From contig NZ_NSET01000019.1 of assembly GCF_009192945.1 (NCBI RefSeq), positions 1 through 64,000 on the forward strand: DNA of 64,000 nt. The letters run 5' to 3'. Below are positions 1-7,979 of the stretch, piece by piece (the stretch's first letter is position 1; every line of letters starts with the position of its first letter). The notes beneath the pieces were generated by a model that saw only the letters and a program-made list of their open reading frames with translations, had not been told where the DNA came from and ran no database searches. The stretch comes from Xanthomonas maliensis. Lineage in GTDB: Bacteria; Pseudomonadota; Gammaproteobacteria; Xanthomonadales; Xanthomonadaceae. The translations under genes were made by a program, and so were the position numbers.

Positions 1-382
1 GGCCGCGGCCGCGGCCGAGGGCGACCGCTCGGAAAACGCCGAATACACCTATCGCAAGAAGCAACTCGGCGAAATCGACCGCCGCGTGCGCTATCTCAGC
101 AAGCGGCTGGAGGCATTACGGGTGGTCGATACCGCGCCCACCGATCCGCACGCGGTGTTCTTCGGCGCGCAGGTGGAACTGGAAGATGCCGACAGCGGCG
201 AACTGCTGCGCTACCGCATCGTTGGTCCGGATGAAACCGACGCCGCGCTCGGCTGGATCAGCATCGACTCGCCGCTGGCGCGTGCACTGCTGAAAAAACG
301 TGTGGACGACGAGTTCGAGGCGCAACTGCCCGGCGGCCGACATACCTTCGTGGTGGTCTCGGTGGCGTACGAGACAGGCTGA
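1..382 (+). CDS. greB: Transcription elongation factor GreB (3' part)
   Basis: The gene enters from the left edge in the frame beginning at base 2, so the start and part of the N-terminal coiled coil are missing; about 126 residues remain. The visible part begins near the GDRSENAEY signature of Gre factors, continues through the second helix of the coiled coil (ending [11 protein letters not shown]) and includes the whole C-terminal FKBP-like domain, with the typical IVGPDETDA and [10 protein letters not shown] segments. Gre factors bind in the RNA polymerase secondary channel and stimulate transcript cleavage in backtracked complexes. The RYLSKRLE stretch and the VSVAYE-type ending fit GreB better than GreA. 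Nothing follows on the same strand for several kilobases. Confidence 0.93.
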   Translation, partial: AAAAAEGDRSENAEYTYRKKQLGEIDRRVRYLSKRLEALRVVDTAPTDPHAVFFGAQVELEDADSGELLRYRIVGPDETDAALGWISIDSPLARALLKKRVDDEFEAQLPGGRHTFVVVSVAYETG

Positions 383-686
383 TTGCCGATCGTCGGTTAC
401 GCCCGAGCAGGAGACGGCTTGCCCGCCCCCCTTCCCGCAATCCACGGACCTTCGCCTGCTCCGATCGAAGCGGCGAGTGCGGATAGATCGCAGCCGCGAT
501 GGTGGCGAACCAAGCACGCCACTTCCGGTGCATGCCCGCGATGGTGGCGCCCTGCTCGCCTCTTGTACCGATCGTTTCGGAACGAAGCATGCTGGGTCGT
601 CCACCGCACGCGGCCATGAACCGCAGCGAAGGACCCACCCCAACGCATCGTCGCAGGCGCAAACCCACGACGACGACTTCCGAAGA
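383..686. other. Intergenic stretch between greB and rimO
   Basis: About 300 bases between the ends of two convergent genes. No convincing reading frame or terminator is seen. The only structure noticed is a 12-base direct repeat, GCGATGGTGGCG, at 496-507 and 538-549. Its role is unknown and it may be chance in this GC-rich DNA. Confidence 0.4.
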
Positions 687-2063
687 CTAGACCATCTGCA
701 GATTGAGCGGCCGGCCGCGGCCAGCTGGCTCGCTGGGCGAGCGCAGCGCATCGCCGAACAGATCGTGCTCATCGCTGTCGGTGATCTCGACCTCGACCAG
801 ATCGCCCGGCTGCAATTTGCAGGCGCCGCCATTCTGGATGTGCACCAGCCCGTCGATTTCCGGCGCATCGGCACGCGAGCGCGCCACCGCGATATCGTCT
901 TCGACCAGGTCCACCAGGCACTGCTGCACGGTGCCGATCTTCGCTTCCAGCCGCCGCGCGGAGATCTCGGCCTGCTTGGCCATGAAGCGTGCCAGCCGCT
1001 CCTGCTTCAGCGGCTCGGGCACCGGGTCCGGCAAGGCGTTGGCGCTGGCACCTTCGACCGGCGAATAGGCAAAGGCGCCAACGCGATCCAGCTGCGCCTG
1101 ATCGAGGAACTCGAGCAGCGCTTCGAACTCGGCATCGGTCTCGCCGGGAAAGCCGACAATGAAGGTGGACCGCACGGTGATCTCCGGGCACAACGCCCGC
1201 CAGCGCTGCACGCGCTCCAGCGTCTTGTCGACCGCGCCGGGCCGCTTCATCAGCTTGAGGATGCGCGGGCTGGCGTGCTGGAACGGGATATCCAGATACG
1301 GCAGTAACTTGCCCTCCGCCATCAACGGCACCACGTCGTCCACGTGCGGATACGGGTAGACGTAATGCAGCCGCGTCCATACACCCAGTTCCGACAGCCC
1401 TTCGCAGAGCGCCTTCATCCGGGTCTGGTAGCTGCGGTCACGCCAGCTGCGCTCGGCGTATTTCAGATCCACGCCATAGGCCGAGGTGTCCTGCGACACC
1501 ACCAGCAATTCCTTGACCCCGCCGCGCACCAGCCGCTCGGCCTCGCGCAGCACCTCATCGACCGGACGCGAGGCCAGATCGCCGCGCATCGAGGGGATGA
1601 TGCAGAAACTGCAGCGATGATTGCAGCCTTCGGAGATCTTCAGATACGCGTAGTGGCGCGGCGTCAACTTGACGCCGTAGTCCGGCACCAGATCGACGAA
1701 GGGATCGTGGCGCGGCGGCAAGGCGGCGTGTACCGCTTCCATGACGCTCTGGTAGTCCTGCGGGCCCGACACCGCCAGCACGTCCGGATAGCTTTCACGG
1801 ATCTGCTCCGGGCGCTTGCCCAGGCAGCCAGTGACGATGACCTTGCCGTTGGCGTTCATCGCCTCGCCGATCGCGTCCAGCGACTCGGTCACCGCCGAGT
1901 CGATGAAGCCGCAGGTATTGACCACCACCACGTCGGCCGCGTCGTAGCTGGGGACGATGCTATAGCCCTCCACGCGTAGCTGGGTGAGGATGCGTTCGGA
2001 ATCGACAAGCGCCTTCGGGCAGCCAAGGCTGACGAAGCCGACTTTGGGAGCGGCCTGGGACAT
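687..2063 (-). CDS. rimO: Ribosomal protein S12 methylthiotransferase RimO
   Basis: A radical-SAM enzyme that adds a methylthio group to the conserved aspartate of ribosomal protein S12. At 458 aa it has the normal length. The N-terminal UPF0004 domain carries its three cluster cysteines at C15 (LGCPK), C51 (NTCGF) and C80 (TGCLG). The radical-SAM motif CxxxCxxC is at C147, C151 and C154 (GCNHRCSFC). The C-terminal 65 or so residues form the TRAM domain ([10 protein letters not shown] onward). The phrase GFIDSA after C51 and the [10 protein letters not shown] segment after the cluster are RimO-like rather than MiaB-like. It is transcribed alone, convergent with greB. Confidence 0.96.
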   Translation of the reverse strand: MSQAAPKVGFVSLGCPKALVDSERILTQLRVEGYSIVPSYDAADVVVVNTCGFIDSAVTESLDAIGEAMNANGKVIVTGCLGKRPEQIRESYPDVLAVSGPQDYQSVMEAVHAALPPRHDPFVDLVPDYGVKLTPRHYAYLKISEGCNHRCSFCIIPSMRGDLASRPVDEVLREAERLVRGGVKELLVVSQDTSAYGVDLKYAERSWRDRSYQTRMKALCEGLSELGVWTRLHYVYPYPHVDDVVPLMAEGKLLPYLDIPFQHASPRILKLMKRPGAVDKTLERVQRWRALCPEITVRSTFIVGFPGETDAEFEALLEFLDQAQLDRVGAFAYSPVEGASANALPDPVPEPLKQERLARFMAKQAEISARRLEAKIGTVQQCLVDLVEDDIAVARSRADAPEIDGLVHIQNGGACKLQPGDLVEVEITDSDEHDLFGDALRSPSEPAGRGRPLNLQMV

Positions 2064-2211
2064 TACCGGGGGTACCGGGTGAGAAACCGCAGATTATAGC
2101 CCACGTTGCCTCGCGGGCTGGCCGGGATGCGGCCGTGGCTTAACCGGACAGCCCCCGTTCTGATCGCAGGCGCGGCCGACGCAGCAGCCAGGCCGCTCTC
2201 ATGGCCCACGA

Positions 2212-2247
2212 GTGCTTGATCGTCTTTTAGTGCTTGATCGTCTTCTT
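2212..2247. repeat. 18-base tandem duplication across the stop codon of the aspartyl-protease-like gene
   Basis: The unit AGTGCTTGATCGTCTT begins near 2212 and again 18 bases later. The inner copy encodes the last residues KKTIKH and stop of the minus-strand gene, and the outer copy repeats the same end just downstream. It looks like a small replication-slippage duplication with no effect on the protein. Confidence 0.8.
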
Positions 2248-3165
2248 CAGATAGAGGGTCTTTGCACCGAAATCGATCACCGCGCCATTTGCGATCATGA
2301 AGTCCGCGCCCAAGGTACCGCCGGTGGGACCGGATGCAGGGCGGGGCCAGCCCATGTACTCGTACTCATCGTGGATGTGTATCCCGATAACGGGTCCCGA
2401 TTGCCACGTGTCGATCATCATATAAATCGGCTTGTCGGTGATGTACTCCAGGCCGGTCGCGCCTCCAGGGCCGCCATAGCTCACCCCTGCCTTGCCTTCG
2501 ACATGCGCGGCGGACGCAAAGTCTGAATCCAATATCAGGCCAGCCACCGTACCCACGGTCATTGCTCTGGTCACATCGTTGATCGTGACCGGCACGACAA
2601 ACCGTCCCTTGGCGTTTTCGGTCATGGGAATCGCGACGTAGCCACTCTTGCTCATGCGCTTGGAGAGGGACTGGCGGGTCTCATGCGAGGGATTCAGAAC
2701 CACCTGGTGTTTGACATAGTCCATGACGATGCCGTTATCCCGTATCCAATCCAGCCCAAGCATGCCGACCTTCTCACCGGGGGTCTCGAAGACCGACACA
2801 GGCCGATGCGGCAGGTGGGTGGATCCCACATTGAAATCCGCAATCTCGCCTTCGTCCCGACCAAGCTTGCTCACCTGACCAGGCGACTCGATGCCGAACG
2901 CACCGGCGTGGCGAAGGATCTTGACTCCCACCTGCTTGGCAAAGGCATGCTGAAGCTGCATGTAAAGGCCCGCATTGGCATGGATTTCCATCTCCAACGG
3001 CTTCCCGTTGAAGCCTGCATGCACCCGTGGACGACGGCCGGCATTTTCCTCCAGTCTGAAGGAAACGACCTCTTCTTTTGGCCGGACCAAGGCATCGGCT
3101 GCCCGGCCCAGCGCCGGTGTTGCTGCCATCACCAGCAGCAACGCACACAACTTGGATCTGCTCAT
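2227..3165 (-). CDS. Exported retropepsin-like aspartyl-protease-fold protein, probably catalytically degenerate
   Basis: 312 aa from the ATG at 3165, chosen because it begins a clear Sec signal (MSRSKLCALLLVMAATPALG); the open frame extends further upstream but without such a start. The mature protein looks like two tandem aspartyl-protease-like halves. Each ends in a typical strand-turn-strand: GLDWIRDNGIVMDY near residues 137-150 and GADFMIANGAVIDF near the C terminus. Where active family members have DTGA, the first half reads HANAG (62-66) and the second LDSDF (212-216), so no intact DTG/DSG triad is present. It is probably a periplasmic or secreted binding protein or pseudoprotease; substrate unknown. 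The end of the gene carries an 18-base tandem duplication. Confidence 0.7.
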   Translation of the reverse strand: MSRSKLCALLLVMAATPALGRAADALVRPKEEVVSFRLEENAGRRPRVHAGFNGKPLEMEIHANAGLYMQLQHAFAKQVGVKILRHAGAFGIESPGQVSKLGRDEGEIADFNVGSTHLPHRPVSVFETPGEKVGMLGLDWIRDNGIVMDYVKHQVVLNPSHETRQSLSKRMSKSGYVAIPMTENAKGRFVVPVTINDVTRAMTVGTVAGLILDSDFASAAHVEGKAGVSYGGPGGATGLEYITDKPIYMMIDTWQSGPVIGIHIHDEYEYMGWPRPASGPTGGTLGADFMIANGAVIDFGAKTLYLKKTIKH

Positions 3166-3470
3166 AAGGGCCCACTTTTCTGAATGTTTGTCATGACCAA
3201 CGGACAGCGCTCGCACCCTCCGCGCGCGATCCGCATGCAAGGCTCGCCATCGGAGATGGATGCGCGGCGCACGCATATGGTTTAAACGTCGGCAGACGTG
3301 ACGCATCCGGCAACCACCAGCGAGCATGCATACGAGATCTCACTGTGCAACCAAGGCTGACGACGCCGACGCTGCAAGGGACCTGGGCACCGGCGCGGAC
3401 CTCGCAGTCTCGCACGCTCTTCAGGCACGCTACCGATTCATAGGGACGAGCGCGCTCGCAAAGCCAGCTG

Positions 3471-4088
3471 TCAGAACAGCTTGGGAAGCAACAAGCCAGT
3501 GCGCTTGCGATAGGCGGCAAAGCCTGGATAGCGGGACAGCGACGCGTCTTTGCGCAGCATGCTCTTGAAGAAGAAGACGAACATCCAGGTCGCAAAGATC
3601 AGCCAGGGAATCCAATGACCGGAAGCCGCCGCAAACGACGCATAGATCAGGATCTCGCCGAGATAATTGGGATTCCGGGTGCGACTGAACACGCCGTCCT
3701 CGATCAATCCGGGCTTCAATCTTAACGTGTAGTACTTCTGGGCATCCCCGACATAATGAAGAAAGATTCCCAGCGTGAACACCGAGAGCGTCAACCCGAC
3801 GACCCAGGGATGCAGCTGCGCATGCCTGCTGATCAGCAGATAGGGCGCAACGTAGTAGCCTGCGAGCGGCAGGAAGATGAAGAAAAACCCGATTTTTCCC
3901 GGCAAACGCGCCTGAAAACGCCGATCCGGGAAGGTCACCCCTTTCAACAACCAAAGCAATGAGTAGGTCCCGTGCAGGCTCAGATAAATAAACGCCTCCA
4001 TGCTCCAATTGTCGTAGTACCACATGAACCCCAGCACGAGCGGAATGACCAAAACCTTATGCGCGTTGATGAAATCAATTGCTCTCAT
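3471..4088 (-). CDS. Integral-membrane isoprenylcysteine/phospholipid methyltransferase-like protein
   Basis: 205 aa with several hydrophobic segments (residues about 12-28, 38-50, 64-84, 95-112, 140-172). The C-terminal region holds the signature of the ICMT/PEMT/DUF1295 superfamily: a GLIEDGVFSRTRNPNYLGE stretch (R-x-P-x-Y motif that helps bind S-adenosylmethionine), then the membrane helices and a short basic tail. Such enzymes methylate small or lipid-linked acceptors at the inner membrane; the acceptor cannot be told here. The start is preceded by a strong AGGAGG but with a long spacing of about 11 bases. It stands alone between unrelated genes. Confidence 0.72.
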   Translation of the reverse strand: MRAIDFINAHKVLVIPLVLGFMWYYDNWSMEAFIYLSLHGTYSLLWLLKGVTFPDRRFQARLPGKIGFFFIFLPLAGYYVAPYLLISRHAQLHPWVVGLTLSVFTLGIFLHYVGDAQKYYTLRLKPGLIEDGVFSRTRNPNYLGEILIYASFAAASGHWIPWLIFATWMFVFFFKSMLRKDASLSRYPGFAAYRKRTGLLLPKLF

Positions 4089-4509
4089 AGCGTTACATTT
4101 CCTCCTGAGTCAAACTGCCGGTGCTCCACGCACCCCATGCTAGCGGAATCGGATTCGACGCATCCATGATCGCGCCCAATTCCCATGCACATAACGCCGA
4201 TGTTTGCGCATAACGCGACCGTGCTTCTCACGTCGTCCGGGTCGACGACCGAGCCAAGGTGCTGCTGTGCCGCGAACGCAGCCTCCCTCGACTGACCTTG
4301 GCCGTCCTTTGCAGGGCGCATCATGACGGTCTCTGCTCCACTCCAGTTAAAGAACGGTGAACCCGGCAGCGTGCGCAACAGCGATCACCGTTGCCGCCTG
4401 TACTCGGCCGAATGGGTGCAATCACCGGATCGTTTTAGCGAGATCCTCACCTATCGCGCCCTCGACTCGATCGATAATAGGGACCTCTCTCAACGCATCA
4501 GGAGTTGCC
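4089..4509. other. Intergenic stretch upstream of the methyltransferase and dienelactone hydrolase genes
   Basis: About 420 bases between divergent genes, presumably holding both promoters. A minus-strand frame at 4085-4378 (TTG start, 97 codons) overlaps the methyltransferase start as ATGA, but it matches no family I know and uses a weak start, so it is not called. No terminator or clear operator was found. Confidence 0.4.
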
Positions 4510-5172
4510 ATGGGTCACTGGACCACGCTCGACACCCCCGGCGGACAGGTTGCCGCCTGGCACGCCACACCGGCTTCCAGCCCACGCGGCGGCCTGGTGG
4601 TGATCCAGGAAATCTTCGGCGTCAACGCGCACATTCGCGACGTCGCCGATGACTTCGCCGCGCGCGGCTACGAGGTGCTGGCGCCGGCCTTCTTCGATCT
4701 GGAAGAAAAAGACGTGCAGCTGCCCTACGACCAGGACAGCCTCAAGCGCGGACTGGCGCTCGCCAATGCGGTTGGCCTGGATCGCGCGGTGGAAGTCGTG
4801 CAAGCCGCTGCAACCTTGCTGACGCGGGCCGGCAAGGTCGGCACGGTGGGCTATTGCTGGGGTGGCTCGGTCGCATTGCTGTCGGCCATCCGCCTGGGCC
4901 TGCCGTCGGTCAGCTATTACGGCGGGCGCAACGTGCAATTGCTCGACCAGACACCGCAGGCGCCGGTGATGTTCCACTTCGGCGAGCAGGACAGCAGCAT
5001 TCCGCCGGAGGCGATCCAGGCCCATCGCGACAAGCTGCCGCAGATGGAGACCTTCGTCTATCCGACCGGACATGCCTTCAACCGCAGCATCGACCCCACG
5101 CACTACCACGCGGCCAGCGCCGAGCTGGCATTGGAACGCACACTGGGCTTCTTCCAGAGCCACGTGGGATGA
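4510..5172 (+). CDS. Dienelactone hydrolase family protein
   Basis: 220 aa alpha/beta hydrolase. The ATG at 4510 was chosen over the upstream frame because AGGAG lies 5-10 bases before it. The family triad is visible: nucleophile C116 in GYCWGG, D161 in GEQDSS and H188 in TGHAF. The early segment VVIQEIFGVNAHIRDVAD contains the Glu that activates the cysteine in this family. The prototype opens dienelactones during chlorocatechol breakdown; most chromosomal homologues have unknown substrates. The stop codon overlaps the next gene as ATGA, so it is probably translationally coupled to the HIT protein. Confidence 0.9.
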   Translation: MGHWTTLDTPGGQVAAWHATPASSPRGGLVVIQEIFGVNAHIRDVADDFAARGYEVLAPAFFDLEEKDVQLPYDQDSLKRGLALANAVGLDRAVEVVQAAATLLTRAGKVGTVGYCWGGSVALLSAIRLGLPSVSYYGGRNVQLLDQTPQAPVMFHFGEQDSSIPPEAIQAHRDKLPQMETFVYPTGHAFNRSIDPTHYHAASAELALERTLGFFQSHVG

Positions 5173-5576
5173 GCCAATTCCAGCTCGATCCGCGGCTGGC
5201 CGCCGACAGCCTGCTGGTGGTCGACGGCCCGCTCTCGCAGGTGCGCTTGATGGACGACACCCGGTTCCCGTGGCTGCTGCTGGTACCACGCGTGGCCGAT
5301 GCCAGCGAATGGATCGATCTGGATGGCGGCCAGCAGCGCTTGCTGCTGGCCGAGATCAACCAACTGTCGCACGCGCTGCGCGAGGAGCCACAGGTCGCCA
5401 AGCTCAATGTCGGCGCCCTGGGCAACATCGTGCGGCAACTGCATGTCCACCTGGTGGGCCGGCATCCTGGCGATGCGGCCTGGCCTGGACCGGTCTGGGG
5501 CAGCGGACCCGCCCAGCGATTCACCCCCGAAGCGCTACAACAGCGTGCCAGTGCCTGGGCGCAACGGCTACGATAG
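5169..5576 (+). CDS. HIT domain protein
   Basis: 135 aa, starting inside the dienelactone hydrolase stop (ATGA overlap). The C-terminal half carries the histidine-triad region: GALGNIVRQLHVHLVGR followed by a PGPVWG segment. The motif reads H-V-H-L-V, so the third histidine of the canonical H-x-H-x-H is replaced by valine. I believe this variant is shared by a proteobacterial subfamily, so it need not mean a broken gene. HIT proteins are nucleotide hydrolases or transferases acting on AMP-linked or dinucleoside polyphosphate substrates; the substrate here is unknown. Confidence 0.88.
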   Translation: MSQFQLDPRLAADSLLVVDGPLSQVRLMDDTRFPWLLLVPRVADASEWIDLDGGQQRLLLAEINQLSHALREEPQVAKLNVGALGNIVRQLHVHLVGRHPGDAAWPGPVWGSGPAQRFTPEALQQRASAWAQRLR

Positions 5577-5604
5577 GCACCCGTCTCTCAATCTGCCCGT
5601 TCGC

Positions 5605-5772
5605 ATGAAATCCAATGTCGTCGCCGCGCTGATCCTGATCCTGGTCGGCCTGCTGTTCCTGGCCAACAATCTGGGCTGGACCAATCTCAGTCTCGGTCGG
5701 CTGATCGCCACCTGGTGGCCGGCCCTGCTGGTGGCGTGCGGCATCGGCATGCTGTTCGGGCGCGGCAAGTAG
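5605..5772 (+). CDS. Small LiaI/LiaF-like membrane protein (first copy)
   Basis: 55 aa, almost entirely two hydrophobic segments joined by NNLGWTNLSLGRL. The pattern LILVGLLFLANNLG followed by WWPALLVACGI is the LiaI-LiaF-like transmembrane region (DUF5668 type). In Firmicutes this module belongs to envelope-stress sensing; in proteobacteria the role is unclear. It lies 28 bases after the HIT gene and 177 bases before a close paralogue. A GC-rich hairpin follows at 5775-5811. Confidence 0.75.
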   Translation: MKSNVVAALILILVGLLFLANNLGWTNLSLGRLIATWWPALLVACGIGMLFGRGK

Positions 5773-5949
5773 GCGACCCGCCCGCCGTCGCCCGCTGCGA
5801 GGCGGGCGGTCGGCTGGGCGCCAACGAACGCGCCTGCAGCGCCGGCCGCGAGGGAGATGACGACTGTCACCTGCGATCGTTGACCTCTGGCACCTGACCC
5901 AGCACCGCGCACGGCGCATGATCGCCTCACACCCAACGAGGCCACCGCC

Positions 5950-6135
5950 ATGTACAACCGCCTGATTCCCGCGCTGTTCCTGATCGTGCTGGGCACCCTG
6001 TTCCTGCTGAACAACCTCGGCCTCAGCCACATGGACCTCGGCGGGCTGATCGCGATCTGGTGGCCGGTCATGCTGGTCGCGGCAGGGATCCGCCAGCTGC
6101 TGCGCAAGCGCGCGGCAGCCGTCACCGCCTGCTGA
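5950..6135 (+). CDS. Small LiaI/LiaF-like membrane protein (second copy)
   Basis: 61 aa paralogue of the preceding small membrane protein: LIVLGTLFLLNNLG then IAIWWPVMLVAAGI, with a short basic tail (LLRKRAAA). The two copies share the NNLG turn and WWP motif, so they arose by tandem duplication, but the intervening sequence has diverged. It converges on dcd, whose stop is 15 bases away. Confidence 0.75.
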   Translation: MYNRLIPALFLIVLGTLFLLNNLGLSHMDLGGLIAIWWPVMLVAAGIRQLLRKRAAAVTAC

Positions 6136-6150
6136 TTGCCGTTGCCCCTC

Positions 6151-6720
<570 letters not shown>

Positions 6721-6815
6721 CGGATGTTCCTTGAAGACGGAAGGCGCCGGGCCGGATGGCCCGCGCACAAGGCGGCAGATTTTAGCCCAGCGACGGGATT
6801 GCCAGCGCGCGGGCG

Positions 6816-7667
6816 CTATCCCAGCGACGCGGAGATCGGAATGCTGGCGCGTGGGCGCTTGCCCAACTCCTCCGACAGCCGCGCTGCAGCCGCCAGATAG
6901 GCCTGCGCGGCGGCCGACTCAGGGGCCGCCACCACGATCGGCTGACCGACGTCGCCCTGCTCACGGATGGCAATCGCCAACGGCAGCGCGCCCAGCAGCG
7001 GCACACCGTAGTGCACCGCCATGCGCTCGCCACCACCTTCGCCGAACAGGTGCTCGCGATGGCCGCACTGGCTGCAGGTGTGTACCGCCATGTTCTCCAC
7101 GATACCCAGTACCGGCACCGCTACTTTCTCGAACATCTTCAAGGCCTTGCGCGCGTCCAGCGTGGCGATGTCCTGCGGCGTGGTGACAATGACCGCACCG
7201 GCGACCGGAATCTTCTGCGACAGCGTCAGCTGGATGTCGCCGGTGCCTGGCGGCAGATCGATCAGCAGGTAATCCAGGTCGTCCCACAAGGTATCGCTGA
7301 ACAACTGCATCAGCGCCGAGGTCGCCATCGGACCGCGCCAGATCATCGGGGAGTCCTGGTCGACCAACAGCCCGATCGACATCGCCTCGATGCCGAACGC
7401 GCGCAGCGGTTCGATCGACTTGTTGTCCGGGCTGTCGGGCCGCCCGCTCAGGCCCAGCATCGCCGGAACGCTGGGGCCGTAGATGTCGGCATCCAGCACC
7501 CCTACCCGCGCGCCCTGCTGGCGTAGCGCCAGCGCCAGATTGACGGCGGTCGTCGACTTGCCTACCCCGCCCTTGCCGGAGCCGACGGCGATGACATTGC
7601 GGATCCGCGAATGCGGCGACAAGCCCCCTTGCACGGCGTGGGCGGCGATCCGCCGCTCGGCCGTCAT
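6816..7667 (-). CDS. apbC: Mrp/NBP35-type iron-sulfur cluster carrier ATPase
   Basis: 283 aa. A deviant Walker [12 protein letters not shown], lies at residues 29-39 and the switch region [10 protein letters not shown] follows. The CxxC pair that bridges an Fe-S cluster across the dimer is C198 and C201 (CSQCGH). The protein lacks the N-terminal DUF59 (MIP18) domain found in longer Mrp proteins such as that of E. coli, and begins almost directly with the ATPase domain. It probably loads Fe-S clusters onto apo-enzymes in the cytoplasm. It is divergent from the large receptor gene. Confidence 0.93.
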   Translation of the reverse strand: MTAERRIAAHAVQGGLSPHSRIRNVIAVGSGKGGVGKSTTAVNLALALRQQGARVGVLDADIYGPSVPAMLGLSGRPDSPDNKSIEPLRAFGIEAMSIGLLVDQDSPMIWRGPMATSALMQLFSDTLWDDLDYLLIDLPPGTGDIQLTLSQKIPVAGAVIVTTPQDIATLDARKALKMFEKVAVPVLGIVENMAVHTCSQCGHREHLFGEGGGERMAVHYGVPLLGALPLAIAIREQGDVGQPIVVAAPESAAAQAYLAAAARLSEELGKRPRASIPISASLG

Positions 7668-7979
7668 GCCTTACCTCTCACGGCCATACGTGCCGCCACC
7701 AACATCAATTTCCAACCGACTTGTTTCATTGCTGACCTGGACTACTGGGGGCCGGCCCGGCACGACATGCCAGACCCGCCGTACACGGGCGCACAGTTTA
7801 ACGGGTCCACGCACCGTGGCCCGCTCCGTCGGCGAGCCCATGGTTCGTGTCATGCATCGACGTAAATGACATGCATGGACACATTGTGAATCAATTGTTA
7901 CTTTTGGATTTCCGGTTCAGGTTCCGCTCAGCGAGCCCGTCCGGTGGAGTTTCTTCATTCGCAAGGATTTCGCTACCTC
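7668..7979. other. Divergent promoter region between apbC and the TonB-dependent receptor
   Basis: About 310 bases. The part from about 7860 to 7930 is clearly more AT-rich than the surroundings and carries two CATGCAT copies and a CAATTG palindrome (GTGAATCAATTGTTAC region). This is likely to hold the receptor promoter. No exact consensus operator was recognised. Confidence 0.4.

Noticed and set aside
4085-4378. 97-codon minus-strand frame overlapping the membrane methyltransferase start as ATGA
   Set aside because: It begins with TTG, matches no family I know, and the strong AGGAGG in this region can serve the methyltransferase itself.
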